The notes under the pieces are model-generated. The model saw only the letters and a program-made list of their open reading frames with translations, did not search any database and had not been told where the DNA came from. Made by a program: the position numbers and the translations under genes. From Listeria grayi DSM 20601 (GTDB taxonomy: Bacteria > Bacillota > Bacilli > Lactobacillales > Listeriaceae), in NCBI RefSeq assembly GCF_000148995.1, contig NZ_GL538352.1, positions 372,001-436,000 of the forward strand: DNA of 64,000 nucleotides. Reading direction: 5' to 3'. Of the stretch, positions 46,561 to 54,850 are shown in pieces; the stretch's first letter is position 1; every line of letters begins with the position of its first letter.

Positions 46561-48201
46561 ATGGCATATTCATTTAAATTACCGGATATTGGTGAAGGTA
46601 TCCATGAGGGCGAAATCGTAAAATGGTTCGTTAAACCAGGCGATAAAGTAGAAGAAGATCAAGCAATCTTTGAAGTACAAAACGACAAATCCGTAGAAGA
46701 AATCACTTCTCCAGTAGACGGAACAGTCAAAGAGATCTTAGTGGAAGAAGGAACAGTTGCAACAGTTGGTCAATCATTGATCACTTTTGATGGCGTGGAA
46801 GGTCACGAAAATGACGAAGAAGCTGCTCCAGCTCCAGCTCCAGCACAAGAAGAAAAAGCAGAAGCTCCTGCAGCGGCACCAGCTGGCGGTTCTGGCATTT
46901 ATGAATTCAAATTACCGGATATCGGTGAAGGAATCCATGAAGGCGAAATCGTAAAATGGTTCGTTAAACCAGGCGACAAAGTAGAAGAAGATCAAGCCAT
47001 CTTTGAAGTGCAAAATGATAAATCCGTAGAAGAAATCACTTCTCCAGTAGACGGAACAGTCAAAGAGATCTTAGTAGAAGAAGGAACAGTTGCAACAGTC
47101 GGTCAAGGACTTGTAACCTTTGAAGGCGAGTTTGAAAACGAAACTTCCCATGCTTCTACGCCGGAATCTCCTGCTGATACTGCAGAACTTGAGAAAAATG
47201 ATGCTGCGAATGTCGGCGCTACAGCTACAGAAAACAAAGTCGCTAAAAAAGATCCAAACGGTATCGTGATCGCAATGCCATCTGTTCGTAAATATGCACG
47301 TGAACAAGGTGTAGATATTACCCAAGTTGGCGGCAGCGGCAAAAACAACCGTATCCTAAAAGCAGACATTGACGCATTTGCAAATGGCGGAGCTACTGCT
47401 ACATCTGAAAATACATCTACTGCTAAATCGACAACTGATGAAAAAGTGGAAGAACCAACTGCAGCTAAATCAAAACAAGCAGCACCATCTGGTGATGCAT
47501 ACCCTGAAACACGCGAAAAACTTTCGCCAACACGTCGTGCGATCGCAAAAGCAATGGTCAACTCAAAACACACTGCCCCACATGTTACATTGATGGACGA
47601 AATCGAAGTAACTGCTCTTATGGCGCACCGCAAACGTTTCAAAGAAGTGGCAGCAGAAAAAGGTATCAAGCTGACTTTCTTGCCATACATGGTAAAAGCT
47701 TTAGTAGCAACATTGCGTGAATTCCCTGTTCTTAACACAACAATGGATGACAAAACAGAAGAATTAGTGTACAAACACTACTTTAACGTAGGTATTGCAG
47801 CAGATACAGACCACGGTCTATATGTTCCTGTAATCAAAAATGCTGATCAAAAATCTGTCTTCGCGATTTCTGATGAAATCAATGAATTAGCTGGTAAAGC
47901 ACGTGACGGAAAACTGACTGCAGACGAAATGCGTCACGGTTCTGCAACGATTTCCAACATTGGTTCTGCTGGTGGACAATGGTTCACTCCAGTTATCAAC
48001 TACCCAGAAGTTGCTATTCTAGGCGTTGGACGCATTGCACAAAAACCAATCGTAAAAGATGGCGAAATTGTAGCGGCTCCAGTACTAGCATTATCATTAA
48101 GCTTCGATCACCGTGTGATTGACGGCGCAACAGCTCAAAAAGCAATGAACAATATCAAACGGTTATTGAATGACCCAGAATTATTACTAATGGAGGCGTA
48201 A
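46561..48201 (+). CDS. pdhC: Dihydrolipoamide acetyltransferase E2 of pyruvate dehydrogenase, two lipoyl domains
   Basis: This 546-residue E2 core carries two lipoyl domains, about residues 2-78 and 113-189, with lipoyl lysines K43 and K154 in the identical motif [10 protein letters not shown]. They are identical over about 67 residues. Ala/Pro-rich linkers follow each. The E1/E3-binding domain ([19 protein letters not shown] to ADIDAF) sits near 240-275. The catalytic domain ends with [10 protein letters not shown] containing the active-site His and Asp. AGGAGG precedes the ATG. pdhD starts 4 bases after the stop. Confidence 0.97.
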   Translation: MAYSFKLPDIGEGIHEGEIVKWFVKPGDKVEEDQAIFEVQNDKSVEEITSPVDGTVKEILVEEGTVATVGQSLITFDGVEGHENDEEAAPAPAPAQEEKAEAPAAAPAGGSGIYEFKLPDIGEGIHEGEIVKWFVKPGDKVEEDQAIFEVQNDKSVEEITSPVDGTVKEILVEEGTVATVGQGLVTFEGEFENETSHASTPESPADTAELEKNDAANVGATATENKVAKKDPNGIVIAMPSVRKYAREQGVDITQVGGSGKNNRILKADIDAFANGGATATSENTSTAKSTTDEKVEEPTAAKSKQAAPSGDAYPETREKLSPTRRAIAKAMVNSKHTAPHVTLMDEIEVTALMAHRKRFKEVAAEKGIKLTFLPYMVKALVATLREFPVLNTTMDDKTEELVYKHYFNVGIAADTDHGLYVPVIKNADQKSVFAISDEINELAGKARDGKLTADEMRHGSATISNIGSAGGQWFTPVINYPEVAILGVGRIAQKPIVKDGEIVAAPVLALSLSFDHRVIDGATAQKAMNNIKRLLNDPELLLMEA

Positions 48202-48205
48202 AATT

Positions 48206-49609
48206 ATGGTAGTAGGAGATTTTCCAGAAGAACGCGATACAATCGTTATTGGTGCCGGCCCTGGTGGCTATGTAGCTGCAATACGCGCTGCACAACTTGG
48301 TCAAAAAGTAACAATTATTGAAAAAGCAAATTATGGCGGTGTCTGCTTGAATGTTGGATGTATTCCTTCTAAAGCGCTTATTACGATCGGTCACCGTTTC
48401 AAAGAAGCTAACCATTCCGCAAACATGGGGATCAATGCAGACAATGTCAGCCTTGATTTCACTAAAGCACAAGAATGGAAAGGCAGCGTTGTAAACAAAC
48501 TTACTGGAGGCGTTAAAGCGCTTCTTAAAAAGAATAAAGTTGAAATGGTAGAAGGCGAAGCATTTTTCGTTGACGAACACTCTTTACGTGTTATTCACCC
48601 GGATTCTGCCCAAACGTATACATTCAACAACGTTATCGTAGCAACTGGATCTCGTCCAATCGAAATCCCAGGTTTCAAATTCGGTAAACGTGTACTAAGT
48701 TCTACTGGTGCACTTGCCCTTACAGAAGTTCCGAAAAAATTAGTTGTCATCGGTGGCGGCTATATCGGTACAGAACTTGGCGGAGCATTTGCCAACCTTG
48801 GAACAGACCTTACTATTCTTGAAGGTGGTCCAGAAATCTTACCAACTTATGAAAAAGACATGGTTTCGCTTGTAAAACGCAATTTGAAAGACAAAAACGT
48901 AGAAATCGTAACAAAAGCACTCGCAAAATCTGCTGAAGAAACAGAAAACGGTGTGAAAGTTACGTACGAATCTAACGGCGAAACAAAAGAAATCGAAGCA
49001 GATTACGTGTTAGTAACAGTAGGTCGTCGTCCAAATACAGACGAACTAGGCTTAGAACAAGCAGGCGTTAAATTAAACGAACGTGGCTTGATCGAAGTTG
49101 ACAAACAAGGCCGTACAAACGTATCTAACATCTTTGCGATCGGCGATATCGTACCTGGCGTTCCTTTGGCTCACAAAGCTAGCTACGAAGCTAAAATTGC
49201 TGCAGAAGCAATTTCCGGCGAAAAATCCGAAATCGATTATAACGCACTTCCAGCAGTAGTATTCAGTGATCCTGAACTTGCTACAGTTGGTTTGACAGAA
49301 AAAGAAGCAAAAGAAAAAGGTATCGATGCAAAAGCAGCTAAATTCCCATTCGGTGGTAATGGACGTGCGCTTTCGCTAGATGCTCCAGAAGGATTTGTGC
49401 GTTTAGTTACTCGTAAATCCGATGGTTTGGTTATCGGTGCTCAAGTTGCTGGAATGAACGCTTCTGATATTATCTCAGAAATCGGTCTAGCAATTGAAAC
49501 TGGCGTAACTGCAGAAGATATTGCGTTGACTATCCATGCGCATCCGTCTCTTGGCGAATTGACAATGGAAGCAGCTGAACTTGCATTAGGACGTCCAATC
49601 CACATTTAA
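48206..49609 (+). CDS. pdhD: Dihydrolipoamide dehydrogenase E3
   Basis: This 467-residue FAD enzyme reoxidises E2-bound dihydrolipoamide. It shows the FAD motif [19 protein letters not shown] near residue 13, the redox-active disulfide [15 protein letters not shown] near 43-57, the NAD motif [19 protein letters not shown] near 182, [17 protein letters not shown], and the catalytic HAHPSLGE near the end. It probably also serves other 2-oxoacid dehydrogenases. It is the last gene of the pdh operon. Confidence 0.97.
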   Translation: MVVGDFPEERDTIVIGAGPGGYVAAIRAAQLGQKVTIIEKANYGGVCLNVGCIPSKALITIGHRFKEANHSANMGINADNVSLDFTKAQEWKGSVVNKLTGGVKALLKKNKVEMVEGEAFFVDEHSLRVIHPDSAQTYTFNNVIVATGSRPIEIPGFKFGKRVLSSTGALALTEVPKKLVVIGGGYIGTELGGAFANLGTDLTILEGGPEILPTYEKDMVSLVKRNLKDKNVEIVTKALAKSAEETENGVKVTYESNGETKEIEADYVLVTVGRRPNTDELGLEQAGVKLNERGLIEVDKQGRTNVSNIFAIGDIVPGVPLAHKASYEAKIAAEAISGEKSEIDYNALPAVVFSDPELATVGLTEKEAKEKGIDAKAAKFPFGGNGRALSLDAPEGFVRLVTRKSDGLVIGAQVAGMNASDIISEIGLAIETGVTAEDIALTIHAHPSLGELTMEAAELALGRPIHI

Positions 49610-49615
49610 TACAAC

Positions 49616-49650
49616 GAAAACGCTATTCTATTTAGAATAGCGTTTTCTTC
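49616..49650 (+). terminator. pdh operon terminator
   Basis: A 15-bp perfect stem GAAAACGCTATTCTA with complement, 2-base centre; T tract short and interrupted. Confidence 0.85.
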
Positions 49651-49731
49651 TATAAAAAAACTATCTGTTTAAGAAAAAAAGGCGTATAATGACAAAGTAG
49701 GTCTAAAATCAGAAATCAACTAGGTGAGAAT

Positions 49732-50043
49732 ATGGGAAAAAATGTATCAATCGGTAAAAAAATCACATTTTGGGTTGTTTATCTAGTAGCTGCAGTTTGT
49801 TTTGTGTTGACGATCATCGCTTTCTTTATTGGTTTTCTGCATCATTTACATGACACAGGCGGTTGGCGATCCGTTATCGAGATCTTGGCAACACCGATCA
49901 CTGGCTTTTTGAAAATGACAAAGGGCGTTATTGAAAAATCATTTTTTGAAATGCTGCTTTTAGTCGTTGTAAGCTATATCATGCCAATCTTGTTTATTGT
50001 TTTCACATCATTATTAAAGAAAAGACGCCAACTCGAAGACTAA
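49732..50043 (+). CDS. Small membrane protein, 103 aa, unknown function
   Basis: It has two or three hydrophobic helices: KITFWVVYLVAAVCFVLTII near residue 10-30 continuing into FFIGFLHHLHD, and MLLLVVVSYIMPILFIVFTSLL near 73-94. A central amphipathic stretch is TPITGFLKMTKGVIEKS. It ends in a basic tail. I do not recognise a family; a small membrane protein also follows pdhD in L. monocytogenes (lmo1056, from memory). A TATAAT at 49685 is the likely -10. Confidence 0.8.
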   Translation: MGKNVSIGKKITFWVVYLVAAVCFVLTIIAFFIGFLHHLHDTGGWRSVIEILATPITGFLKMTKGVIEKSFFEMLLLVVVSYIMPILFIVFTSLLKKRRQLED

Positions 50044-50066
50044 AAAAACCTTTATGGTTTTTTTTT
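50042..50066 (+). terminator. Short terminator
   Basis: AAAAAACC-TTTAT-GGTTTTTT followed by more T; mostly A-T pairs, so weak. Confidence 0.6.
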
Positions 50067-50141
50067 TGCTCTTAATAGCGAAAAACCAACAAATCTGGAA
50101 TACTATCTTTCCCGCTAGGAACTGCTTTTTAGAGCAATTCA

Positions 50142-50171
50142 TTGTATAAATAAAAATCGCCATGCTACAAT
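50142..50171 (+). promoter_or_regulatory. Promoter of the LDH-like gene
   Basis: TTGTAT - 18 bp - TACAAT. Confidence 0.7.
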
Positions 50172-50195
50172 AAAGACTAGAGAAGGAGGCTTGCT

Positions 50196-51137
50196 ATGAG
50201 AGACGCGTTGAAAATAGCCATTATTGGCAAAGACCCTGCTATACCTTTATTATTACAAGCGTTGCTGCGTTGGGATCAGCGAACGGCGATCAGTGTCGTC
50301 GATGAGGCCTATCGTCCAGCAGTTAGCGATTATGCGTTTAGTCAGTACTACCATTCTAGAGCGATAATTCAGGGAACCACCTATGCGACCTGCAAAGAAG
50401 CAGAGATCGCGATCTTCTTTCAAGAAGAAATGAATGACCTTGATCTTTCAGGAAATCTGGAACTGCTTCAGTCGAAAGTGAAAAAGATGATGCAAAGCGG
50501 TTTTTATGGAAAAGTAATTGTGGCAACGAAGTATAGTAATGAAGCGGCTAGCGAGATCAAACGGCTTTCTGGGCTGCCGGCTCAGAATATCATCGCCATC
50601 GGGACTTTGCTCTTGACTAGATTCGTGCAGTTTCAATTAGCAACCAAATTTCAAGTGTCTTCCGAAAATGTACACAGCTATGTGATCGGAGATAGTGAAG
50701 CACATACTTTGCCGCTATGGAGCAGAAGTTATATCGGTGTAAAACCACTGCTGACCTATATCGCCGAACAAAATGAGCTGTTTTCACCAGGCGACTTGCA
50801 ACAACTGGAACAAAATCTGGCGGATGTCACTGCGCTTGATCAGCTGTCGTTTGGAATGGAATCGGCACTCGTATTTGGAATCACCGAGATTTTGGAAGCG
50901 ATCGCTTTCGATCAATCGAAAGTTTTAACTGTCGGAATTGAGGTAAACACTAAATATGCAGTTCCCGAGCCATTGTTTCTGAGCCTTCCTGCTGTTATTG
51001 CAAAAGAAGGGGTCAAAAACGTATTAGAGATCAAGTTATCCGAACAAGAACAGAAAAATTTAGATCAGATTGTCGCTGCCCATTTGGCAAATCCAATATG
51101 GAGTGGCAAGGAGGGGGAAGGAACTCATGGAATATAG
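50196..51137 (+). CDS. Lactate/malate dehydrogenase-family protein lacking catalytic residues
   Basis: This 313-residue protein follows the LDH fold in length and in recognisable segments (IIAIGTLLLTRFVQFQLA, YVIGDSEAHTLPLWS, QLSFGMESALVFGITEILEAI). The active site is lost. The catalytic-His motif VIGEHGDSE-PLWS reads VIGDSEAHTLPLWS, placing Ser167 at the histidine. GTxLDTARF reads GTLLLTRF, losing the paired aspartate. The nucleotide motif GxGxxG reads GKDPAIP. NPVD is absent. It is intact and well translated (AGAAGGAGG), so it is probably a retained pseudoenzyme rather than a decaying gene. It overlaps yktA by 11 bases. Confidence 0.82.
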   Translation: MRDALKIAIIGKDPAIPLLLQALLRWDQRTAISVVDEAYRPAVSDYAFSQYYHSRAIIQGTTYATCKEAEIAIFFQEEMNDLDLSGNLELLQSKVKKMMQSGFYGKVIVATKYSNEAASEIKRLSGLPAQNIIAIGTLLLTRFVQFQLATKFQVSSENVHSYVIGDSEAHTLPLWSRSYIGVKPLLTYIAEQNELFSPGDLQQLEQNLADVTALDQLSFGMESALVFGITEILEAIAFDQSKVLTVGIEVNTKYAVPEPLFLSLPAVIAKEGVKNVLEIKLSEQEQKNLDQIVAAHLANPIWSGKEGEGTHGI

Positions 51138-51399
51138 CTATCCGATCGACCCGGAGTGGACGAGAGAAGAAATCACAGAAGTAGTAGCTTTCTTAGCAGT
51201 GATCGAGCAGGCGTATGAAGCAGGCGCGAGTGTCGCTGAGATCAAAGAAAGGTATGTCCGTTTTAAAAACGTGGTCCCCTCTAAAGGTGAAGAAAAACAA
51301 ATCGGGAACCAATTTGAAGACGCTAGCGGTTATTCCATCTACCGCGTGATGAAAGAAGTGAAAGATGCTTCCACCAGCTACATCAAAATGCGTCCTTAA
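51127..51399 (+). CDS. yktA: UPF0223 family protein (YktA)
   Basis: This 90-residue protein begins MEYSYPIDPEWTREEITEVV and contains YVRFKNVVPSKGEEKQI and FEDASGYSIYR, matching Bacillus YktA/UPF0223. Function is unknown. The ATG at 51127 follows GGAGGGGGAAGG, and the gene overlaps the end of the LDH-like gene, so their expression is coupled. Confidence 0.92.
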   Translation: MEYSYPIDPEWTREEITEVVAFLAVIEQAYEAGASVAEIKERYVRFKNVVPSKGEEKQIGNQFEDASGYSIYRVMKEVKDASTSYIKMRP

Positions 51400-51417
51400 T
51401 TAAAGGAGGAAATAAAC

Positions 51418-51957
51418 ATGGATATAAGTCAAATCAAAGCAAATGAAGTAGATGCAAAAACAGGGATTCACATTGGCAGAGAAGATGCTCCCGTCAAGGT
51501 GATCTCATTCGTCAATTTAAGATGCCCGTTCTGCCGCCAGTGGCAAGATAAATCACGCGAGGTGATCGCTGAATTTATCGAAGAAGGTAAAATCGAATTG
51601 ATCGTGAAACCTTTTGATAAAGAAAAAGAAAGCTTACAGCGCGGTAACGTAACACATCGTTATTTGGATTATGAAAATCCGAAAATCGCGCTACAACAAA
51701 TCGAAGAAATCTATAACACGCAAGATGATTGGGGAAGTCTACCACTTGATGAAGTCGGTGGTTACATGGAGCAAACACTAGGCTATACGGAGAAAAACAA
51801 CCAATCTGCAGCAGAAAAAATCGTGGAAGAAGCAAACCGCGCCAACATCGTTTTCGTACCAACTGTCATCGTCGGGGAATACATTTTCGATGAACATATT
51901 GAACCGAAAGAACTGGCGAATCTGTTGGATAAAGAAGTAGAAAAATCGAAGGCATAA
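51418..51957 (+). CDS. DsbA-family thioredoxin-fold protein, cytoplasmic
   Basis: This 179-residue protein has the thioredoxin-like active site CPFC in VNLRCPFCRQWQ (about residues 37-40) and the cis-proline in FVPTVIVGEYIFDEHI near 143. A helical insertion lies between, as in DsbA/DsbG-type oxidoreductases. No signal peptide or lipobox is present, so it acts in the cytoplasm. AAAGGAGG precedes the ATG; it follows yktA by 18 bases and ends at a bidirectional terminator. Confidence 0.9.
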   Translation: MDISQIKANEVDAKTGIHIGREDAPVKVISFVNLRCPFCRQWQDKSREVIAEFIEEGKIELIVKPFDKEKESLQRGNVTHRYLDYENPKIALQQIEEIYNTQDDWGSLPLDEVGGYMEQTLGYTEKNNQSAAEKIVEEANRANIVFVPTVIVGEYIFDEHIEPKELANLLDKEVEKSKA

Positions 51958-51958
51958 G

Positions 51959-52002
51959 AAAAAGCAGCCCGATACTCTCTAAAAGAGCGGGCTGCTTTTT
52001 TA
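51959..52002. terminator. Bidirectional terminator
   Basis: A 13-bp stem AAAAAGCAGCCCG with complement plus an inner CTCT/AGAG hairpin; serves the DsbA-fold gene and convergent corA. Confidence 0.92.
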
Positions 52003-52004
52003 TG

Positions 52005-52949
52005 TCAAAAGAACTTTCTTCTCCAGAAAATAAAGGTAACGATACCAGCGATCCCAAAAGAAATGCCGAGTGTCAGCATCCAAGAGAATGGGAAATTATC
52101 TAATGGCAAAGCCACATTCATGCCGTAAAAACTGAAAACCATTGTCGGGATCGTTAAAATGATCGTAAAGGAAGTTAGGAACTTCATGACAACGTTCATA
52201 TTATTGGAAATGATCGAAGCATAAGCATCCATCATTCCACTCAGGATATTAGAATGGACTTCTGCCATTTCGATACCTTGTCGATTTTCAATGATAACAT
52301 CTTCTAAGAGATCTTGATCCTCTTCGTACATTTTCACGATATTTTGTCGCATCATTTTGTCCAAAATAAGCTTATTGGATTTCAGTGCGGTCACAAAGTA
52401 AACCAAACTTTTTTCGATCCCCATCAAATCGTATAGTTGTTTATTCTTCATCGAAACGTGCAATTCTTTTTCGATTTCATCAGTTTGCCGGTTCAAACGT
52501 TTTAGATGGCGCAAGAACTGAGTCGAGATCATATATTGGATCTGCAAAGCGAATCGTGTCTTCATATGGGAATAAAACCCTTTGATGCGTTTTCGGATAA
52601 AAGATTGGATAATGGAAGACTCTACCGTACAAATGGTAAAAAAATAATCTTTTGTCAGAATAATACCAAGCGGCAGTGTTTCAAACGATGCGTAATGAAT
52701 GTCGTCCTCATCGACAATTGGAAAATCGGAAATAATCAATACAGAATCTGTATCATCATCCCGTTCGATCCGGGCACTTTCATCTTTATCGAGTGAATCC
52801 TCCAAGAATTCAAGCGGGATATCATATTGTTCCGCTAATTGGTTGATTTCTTCCGAGGTGGGAGCAACGATGTTGATCCAAGCGCCTCTAGAAGCTACTT
52901 CTACTTCTTCAAGTTGTCCTTGTTCATTAGATTTGAAAATTTGGTGCAT
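52005..52949 (-). CDS. corA: Magnesium/cobalt transporter CorA
   Basis: This 314-residue CorA-family Mg2+ channel has a long cytoplasmic N-terminal funnel domain and two C-terminal membrane helices. The selectivity signature YGMN lies after the first (MVFSFYGMNVALPLDN), followed by FPFSWMLTLGISFGIAGIVTFIF and a basic tail. The ATG at 52949 has a strong AAGGAGG at proper spacing. A 33-codon ORF with an EPEP stretch lies immediately upstream and may be a regulatory leader. Confidence 0.93.
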   Translation of the reverse strand: MHQIFKSNEQGQLEEVEVASRGAWINIVAPTSEEINQLAEQYDIPLEFLEDSLDKDESARIERDDDTDSVLIISDFPIVDEDDIHYASFETLPLGIILTKDYFFTICTVESSIIQSFIRKRIKGFYSHMKTRFALQIQYMISTQFLRHLKRLNRQTDEIEKELHVSMKNKQLYDLMGIEKSLVYFVTALKSNKLILDKMMRQNIVKMYEEDQDLLEDVIIENRQGIEMAEVHSNILSGMMDAYASIISNNMNVVMKFLTSFTIILTIPTMVFSFYGMNVALPLDNFPFSWMLTLGISFGIAGIVTFIFWRRKFF

Positions 52950-52967
52950 GACCAATACCTCCTTTTT

Positions 52968-53069
52968 TAGGCAGGCAGGCTTTCCACCATTTGTAACGTG
53001 AAAATATCGCCTGCCTTATTACTTCGATGTGGTTCAGGTTCATTAATGATATGCTGGGCTTTTTCCACG
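52968..53069 (-). CDS. Candidate leader peptide upstream of corA, 33 aa
   Basis: On the minus strand a GTG at 53069, with AAAGGAG ten bases earlier, opens a 33-codon frame ending TAA 18 bases before corA. The peptide contains INEPEPHR (E10-P11-E12-P13) and ends ESLPA. A likely -10 (TATAAT, 53118-53113) gives a short leader. A hairpin GGCAGGC/GCCTGCC (53016-53010 with 52981-52975, or alternatively 52977-52971) lies inside its second half and would be opened by a translating ribosome. Acidic-proline stretches destabilise ribosomes at low Mg2+ in enterobacterial MgtL. A similar role here is inference; the peptide could also be a chance frame. Confidence 0.5.
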
Positions 53070-53151
53070 TTCTTTCATCTCCTTTGATATAGAAAATACT
53101 CACAACCAATTAATTATAACGATTTTTCACAGATTTGTATAGCCTTGATTT

Positions 53152-53766
53152 TTATTGGAAAGCATCTTTATAAAAAGGTAGCAGTTTTGTAAGGACGGAC
53201 TTGATTTCTTCCGTGCAAGCAGAGCCGGAATGGATCTTTTTATCAGTCGGCTGATAAATTTTTCCGATCAGGAATTCTCCTTTTTTCACGTCACGAAAAC
53301 GGCGCAGTGTTTTTTCTAAGGCAGCCTGTTCTAATGGGAAAGTTTTTCTTTCCGTGTGATCTGGAGAAATCGAAAAATCAGCTGGTAATGCTAAGAAATC
53401 AGCTTCTGATTTTAAATAGTTATCAGCGATAAATGTCCGTTCCTCGTTTTCATAAATAAATGCAAGCCAGACAAATAAGTATTCATCGTATAAACCTACT
53501 TGGAAATGCGGATGTTTCTTATATCCGCGTTTATCATGGCCGATCGCCAGCCATGTGCTGTCAGGCGGATTAACGGAGCGGCGTGCATGTTTTGCGATAT
53601 GCAAATACATGGGCACAGCTAATTCTTTCTCTAAAAAAGAAGTCAGCTCATCTCCAAGCGTTTGAAATTTTGGTTGGATATTTTGGCGGATAGCCTCCAT
53701 GCGATTATCGAGTCCAGGGAGCTGCATTGCTTTGAAATCATCATTTGTAAAACCTTTAAAAGTCAT
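53152..53766 (-). CDS. yktB: UPF0637 family protein (YktB)
   Basis: This 204-residue protein matches YktB/UPF0637 as remembered: FTNDDFKAMQLPGLDNRMEAIR at the start, VPMYLHIAKHARRSVNPPDSTW in the middle, then HFQVGLYDEYLFVWLAFIYE and KKGEFLIGKIY. The function is unknown to me. The ATG at 53766 lies close to an AGGAAAG site. It is divergent from suhB and upstream of corA on the same strand, with about 80 bases and a promoter between them. Confidence 0.9.
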   Translation of the reverse strand: MTFKGFTNDDFKAMQLPGLDNRMEAIRQNIQPKFQTLGDELTSFLEKELAVPMYLHIAKHARRSVNPPDSTWLAIGHDKRGYKKHPHFQVGLYDEYLFVWLAFIYENEERTFIADNYLKSEADFLALPADFSISPDHTERKTFPLEQAALEKTLRRFRDVKKGEFLIGKIYQPTDKKIHSGSACTEEIKSVLTKLLPFYKDAFQ

Positions 53767-53916
53767 TTAGCCACTTTCCTTTCTTATTTACTATTTTCTA
53801 TTATACGAAACATTCGCTGTTTATAAAAGAAATCCCTTTTAAGCCAAACCAGAAGATAAAAGCAACGATCTGTGATAAAATAAACATTACGAAGCAATGA
53901 TTAAGGAGCGAAACTA

Positions 53917-54690
53917 ATGAATAAAGCGCTAATCGAAGGACTCGTAGTAGAGTGGATAAAAGAAGCTGCCCAAAAAATAAAAGATTCCTTTCAAAATGAG
54001 TTGGAGATCGATCAAAAATCAGGACGCAACGATCTGGTCACAAATATGGATAAAGAAACAGAAACTTTTTTTGTGGAAAAAATCAAGGAGCATTTCCCAG
54101 ACCATCGTGTTTTCGGAGAGGAAGGTATCGCCGAGAAACTAGAAGACCTAGCAGGTGTAGTTTGGATCATCGACCCGATCGATGGCACCCTGAATTTTGT
54201 TTTGCAGCAACGCGACTTTGCAATCTCAATCGCGATCTATGTGGATGGAGTGGGCGAACTGGCTTACATTTATGATGTAGAGCGTGAAGAATTATATACA
54301 GGCGAGCGCGGAAAAGGTGCTTACTTGAATGGGAAAAAGATCCCGCCACTGGACAAAAACAAAACATTGGATGATCTTTTGCTGATCATCAATCAAAGCA
54401 CGCTTTATCATTATCCAGAACTTCGCAAAGCGATCAGCCGTTCGCGGGGGCTGCGTCTCCAAGGAGCGGCCACACTGGAATTCATGTCCGTTGCGACAGG
54501 AAGAGCAGGCGCTTATGTGTCCCGGACGCTGCAGCCATGGGACATTGCTGCAGGGAAGATCATCGCCGGTGAGATCGGAGCGATCGTTACCCGGATGGAT
54601 GGAACGGAAATCGATATGCTGACAGGCGGAACGATCGTAGTAGCCAGTCCGAAAATACATGAAGAGCTAGTCCAAAACTATCTTTCTTGA
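53917..54690 (+). CDS. suhB: Inositol-phosphate phosphatase family protein
   Basis: This 257-residue Mg2+-dependent phosphatase of the inositol monophosphatase/SuhB family (YktC in Bacillus) shows GEEG near residue 68, the metal motif WIIDPIDGTLNFVLQQRDFAISI near 87, and PWDIAAGKIIAGEIGA near 208. The usual NF(x)H is NFVLQ. Substrates could be inositol or fructose phosphates or NADP. AAGGAGCG precedes the ATG. Confidence 0.92.
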   Translation: MNKALIEGLVVEWIKEAAQKIKDSFQNELEIDQKSGRNDLVTNMDKETETFFVEKIKEHFPDHRVFGEEGIAEKLEDLAGVVWIIDPIDGTLNFVLQQRDFAISIAIYVDGVGELAYIYDVEREELYTGERGKGAYLNGKKIPPLDKNKTLDDLLLIINQSTLYHYPELRKAISRSRGLRLQGAATLEFMSVATGRAGAYVSRTLQPWDIAAGKIIAGEIGAIVTRMDGTEIDMLTGGTIVVASPKIHEELVQNYLS

Positions 54691-54727
54691 TTTATTTTCA
54701 AAAAACAGTGCCAAAACAAAAGCAATA

Positions 54728-54736
54728 TGATATAAT
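54728..54736 (+). promoter_or_regulatory. Extended -10 promoter upstream of typA
   Basis: TGATATAAT, an extended -10, 115 bases before the typA start. Confidence 0.6.
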
Positions 54737-54766
54737 AGGTAAGTTGATTAAAACACTATGTTAAGC

Positions 54767-54797
54767 AGAGGAAAATCATGACATTTTCCTCTTTATT
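54767..54797 (+). terminator. Terminator or attenuator in the typA leader
   Basis: A perfect 10-bp stem AGAGGAAAAT/ATTTTCCTCT with loop CATGAC, then TTATTT. It lies downstream of the extended -10 and 54 bases before typA, so it could end suhB transcripts or attenuate typA. Confidence 0.65.
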
Positions 54798-54850
54798 TGG
54801 ATATATCAAAATGACAGGAATATGAAAGTTCTTTAGGAGGAATTTAGAAA

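Noticed and set aside
52927-53109. A 60-codon frame upstream of corA in a different frame from the proposed leader peptide
   Set aside because: Its start lacks a ribosome binding site and it overlaps the corA start; the 33-codon frame has better signals.
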